Source: Ferruginibacter sp.
GTDB taxonomy: Bacteria; Bacteroidota; Bacteroidia; Chitinophagales; Chitinophagaceae
NCBI GenBank assembly: GCA_025362765.1
Contig: JANYFI010000248.1
Location: 1-5,753, forward strand
Reading direction: 5' to 3'
DNA: 5,753 bases
How positions within the stretch are numbered: the first letter of the stretch is position 1; every line of letters begins with the position of its first letter. The notes beneath the pieces were generated by a model. That model was not told the origin of the DNA and searched no databases. It saw only the letters and a program-made list of their open reading frames with translations. The translations under genes were made by a program, and so were the position numbers. Positions 4,344 to 5,753 of the stretch are shown here, piece by piece.

Positions 4344-5540
4344 TCAGACAACTTTTCGTTCCTTCCAACGGTAGCTACCAAATTTGCCCAGCCAACCAGC
4401 AATTACTGTGTACAAAATATGAAAAGGTTGTGCCATTGGAAACCACCATAATATATTTTTTTTACCGAAAAAAGCCGCTACGGGAAAGAGAAAAAACAGT
4501 TCAATTATTGTTTTTAGCACCACCAATATAATCCAGCATTGTAACAAGGACGGCTTTATACCGGCAAAATTAAAAGATTCATTTTTGAAGATAGCAGTTA
4601 TCGGCAATATCAATAACAATAGGTTGAATACATACACCAGCAGCAACACAACCAAAATTCGTTTGTCTTCATATTTGTCCGCCTTGCTCGCCCAACGAAT
4701 ACGCTGGTTAAAAAAATCTTTCCAGTTTGTCATCGGTTGCGTAGCAACAATGGCTTCTGATGATTTTAAAAATAACACCCTGGCAGGACTACGCTGATAA
4801 ATTTTATGCATCAGCAACATGTCATCTCCGCTGGCAATATCGTCAATACCCTTAAAGCCTTCCACTTCGTAAAATGCTTTTTTTTCGTACGCAAGATTGG
4901 CGCCGTTACACATGCTGTGTATTTTTTTGTAAACTGCAGCCCCGGTAATCCCCTGTAAAGTCATAAAATCAAGCGACTGAAAAATACCCAAAAAATCGCT
5001 GCCATTCACTACTACCGGTGCGGCGATAAATGCCGGATGATTCGTTGCATAAAAACCGGCGATCGTTTGCAGCCAGTCTTTCCCCATAGTACAATCTGCA
5101 TCCGTAGTAACAATAAGGTTGCCGAAAGATTGTGCAATTGCGATTTCAATCGCCTTTTTTTTGTAAGCATTCAATGGTTCACTCACATAGTCTTTCAATA
5201 AAATACACCGAATATTTTGTTGGTTGAAAGATTGAACAATGCTTACTGTATGGTCGGTTGAGTGGTCATCTACCACTATCACTTCATACAAATTTTGCGG
5301 ATAGGTTTGATCAATGATGGATTGTAAACAATTACCAATAAACATTTCTTCATTGCGGGCAGGAATAACGATAGTAATTTTTGTGGTGAAAACTATCGCT
5401 TCAGAAGCAGCTGAAATGTCGCTTTTATTTACCAAAACTTTATAAGCAGGTATTTGCCGCCAGCATTGCCGGTAATAAATAATCAAGACTGCATAGCCTG
5501 CAAATAAAACACCCGAGGTAACAAGTAAAATGGACTCCAT
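4344..5540 (-). CDS. Membrane-anchored family 2 glycosyltransferase
   Basis: The product is 398 residues. An N-terminal membrane helix (residues 4-23) anchors a cytoplasmic GT-A domain: ITIVIPARNEEMFI at 55-68 opens the nucleotide-binding fold, VIVVDDHSTD at 87-96 holds the UDP-sugar-binding Asp pair, TTDADC at 145-150 is the DXD metal site, and SGDDMLL at 237-243 with NQRIRW at 278-283 supply the catalytic Asp and the QxxRW motif of processive or lipid-linked GT2 enzymes. Two or three more membrane helices follow (295-317, 331-357 and about 373-386). It transfers a sugar from an activated donor at the inner face of the cytoplasmic membrane, probably for cell-surface polysaccharide or glycolipid. 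Donor and acceptor are unknown. The start at 5540 is supported by AGGA eight bases upstream, unusual here. It lies 161 bases upstream of the permease gene on the same strand. Confidence 0.92.
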   Translation of the reverse strand: MESILLVTSGVLFAGYAVLIIYYRQCWRQIPAYKVLVNKSDISAASEAIVFTTKITIVIPARNEEMFIGNCLQSIIDQTYPQNLYEVIVVDDHSTDHTVSIVQSFNQQNIRCILLKDYVSEPLNAYKKKAIEIAIAQSFGNLIVTTDADCTMGKDWLQTIAGFYATNHPAFIAAPVVVNGSDFLGIFQSLDFMTLQGITGAAVYKKIHSMCNGANLAYEKKAFYEVEGFKGIDDIASGDDMLLMHKIYQRSPARVLFLKSSEAIVATQPMTNWKDFFNQRIRWASKADKYEDKRILVVLLLVYVFNLLLLILPITAIFKNESFNFAGIKPSLLQCWIILVVLKTIIELFFLFPVAAFFGKKNILWWFPMAQPFHILYTVIAGWLGKFGSYRWKERKVV

Positions 5541-5564
5541 AATGGTATTCCTACAAGAGTGCTA

Positions 5565-5579
5565 TCCACCAACGGTGGA
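5565..5579. repeat. Short inverted repeat in the glycosyltransferase leader
   Basis: TCCACC and GGTGGA (5565-5570, 5574-5579) flank AAC, a six-bp stem with a three-base loop, 25 bases before the glycosyltransferase start codon on its sense strand. It could be an RNA hairpin in the leader or a protein-binding site. There is no U-run after it on the minus strand. Confidence 0.35.
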
Positions 5580-5590
5580 CAAGCTGCAGC

Positions 5591-5613
5591 AAGTTTAAAC
5601 TTTTGTACAAAAG
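5591..5613. promoter_or_regulatory. Two overlapping perfect palindromes in the divergent control region
   Basis: AAGTTTAAACTT (5591-5602) and CTTTTGTACAAAAG (5600-5613) are both exact palindromes, overlapping by three bases. They lie between two genes transcribed away from each other and just downstream, on the minus strand, of the likely glycosyltransferase promoter. They are operator candidates for one or more dimeric regulators; the regulator is not known. Confidence 0.4.
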
Positions 5614-5622
5614 CCGGAAACA

Positions 5623-5630
5623 CAAAAATA
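5623..5630 (-). promoter_or_regulatory. Minus-strand -7 element TATTTTTG for the glycosyltransferase
   Basis: Plus CAAAAATA is TATTTTTG on the minus strand, an exact TAnnTTTG match about 83 bases before the glycosyltransferase ATG. The predicted leader would include the palindromes at 5591-5613 and the hairpin at 5565-5579. A -33 TTG is not evident, so the call is moderate. Confidence 0.38.
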
Positions 5631-5663
5631 ATTTTTAAAACTTCATCCTAATCATATATCTTT

Positions 5664-5687
5664 ATATAGTTGTCTAAACAACTATAT
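5664..5687. promoter_or_regulatory. 24-bp inverted repeat overlapping the start codon of the last gene
   Basis: ATATAGTTGT (5664-5673) and ACAACTATAT (5678-5687) are perfect ten-base inverted arms around CTAA. The right arm ends on the first two bases of the ATG at 5686. A near-consensus -7 element (TATCTTTA, 5657-5664) adjoins the left arm, so a bound dimer would cover the transcription start and the start codon. This form is typical of autorepression by a winged-helix regulator such as MarR. Confidence 0.55.
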
Positions 5688-5753
5688 GCCAAACAACCAA
5701 TTTAAAAGGGGAGAATTATACAGCTTTATCACCGGTAAAGCCAGTACCGCCAT
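5686..5753 (+). CDS. N-terminal fragment, possible MarR-type regulator (3' end outside window)
   Basis: ATG 5686 opens a frame that runs off the window after 22 full codons. It begins MPNNQFKRGELYSFI and continues TGKASTA. The pattern of a short polar lead, a hydrophobic helix and G-K-A-S-T-A resembles the first dimerisation helix of some Bacteroidota MarR-family proteins, where this segment is followed by an Arg-rich helix. That is a remembered resemblance over few residues. The start codon lies inside a 24-bp inverted repeat, which suits an autoregulated repressor. No Shine-Dalgarno sequence is seen. Divergent from the glycosyltransferase gene, it may control it through the palindromes between them. 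Confidence 0.4.
   Translation, partial: MPNNQFKRGELYSFITGKASTA

Noticed and set aside
4331..4353. Direct repeat AGACAAC, similar to half of the 5664-5687 operator
   Set aside because: One copy is inside the last codons of the glycosyltransferase gene and the two are not in inverted orientation; most likely chance.
4585..4797. Plus-strand open frame inside the glycosyltransferase gene
   Set aside because: Antisense shadow of a gene with intact catalytic motifs.
1..5753. CRISPR arrays, insertion sequences or transposase genes
   Set aside because: No regularly spaced repeats, no transposase or integrase motifs and no terminal inverted repeats with flanking target duplications were seen.

Overview
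The window looks like part of a Bacteroidota chromosome, most likely a Chitinophagaceae-type soil or aquatic member. This rests on low GC, intergenic DNA rich in A and T, mostly absent Shine-Dalgarno sequences, and several exact matches to the Bacteroidota -7 promoter element TAnnTTTG placed sensibly before genes (about 1303, 2529, and on the minus strand about 4226, 5630 and 2454). The protein families (Lrp/AsnC regulator, OppC/DppC-type permease, membrane GT2 glycosyltransferase) fit, but no taxonomic marker is present, so genus is not claimed.

Left part (1-2200, plus strand) has accessory character. It holds the C-terminal part of an unrecognised gene (1-288) and a 198-residue protein with a decayed zinc-ribbon layout (351-947). 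A gene-poor stretch follows (948-1355) with two very small open frames and a clear promoter/operator: a perfect 19-bp palindrome just upstream of TACTTTTG. Next comes a two-gene unit: a 56-residue basic small protein (1356-1526) and, directly abutting it in the same frame, a PARP-fold ADP-ribosyltransferase-like protein (1527-2141). The layout of small protein, ADP-ribosyltransferase and autoregulation-like operator suggests a toxin-antitoxin or anti-phage module. That is inference from family and architecture.

Middle part (2199-2454, minus strand) has no credible protein gene but carries a compact block of about 150 bases at roughly 55% GC (hand count), next to DNA at about 21% GC. Read on the minus strand it has a TAnnTTTG promoter, several stable hairpins, a canonical tRNA T-arm (GGAGG, TTCGATC, CCTCC) near its 3' end, and then an intrinsic terminator with a U-run. 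It is best explained as a small structured RNA gene with a tRNA-like 3' domain. It is neither a tRNA nor an ordinary tmRNA, and I cannot assign it to a family.

Right part (2562-5753) looks like housekeeping chromosome: an Lrp/AsnC regulator (plus), converging on an oligopeptide-type ABC permease (minus) with a sizeable extracytoplasmic insertion, then a membrane GT2 glycosyltransferase (minus). A divergent regulatory region rich in palindromes leads to the first 22 codons of a plus-strand gene, tentatively a MarR-type regulator. A 24-bp near-palindrome overlaps its start codon, which would suit autorepression.
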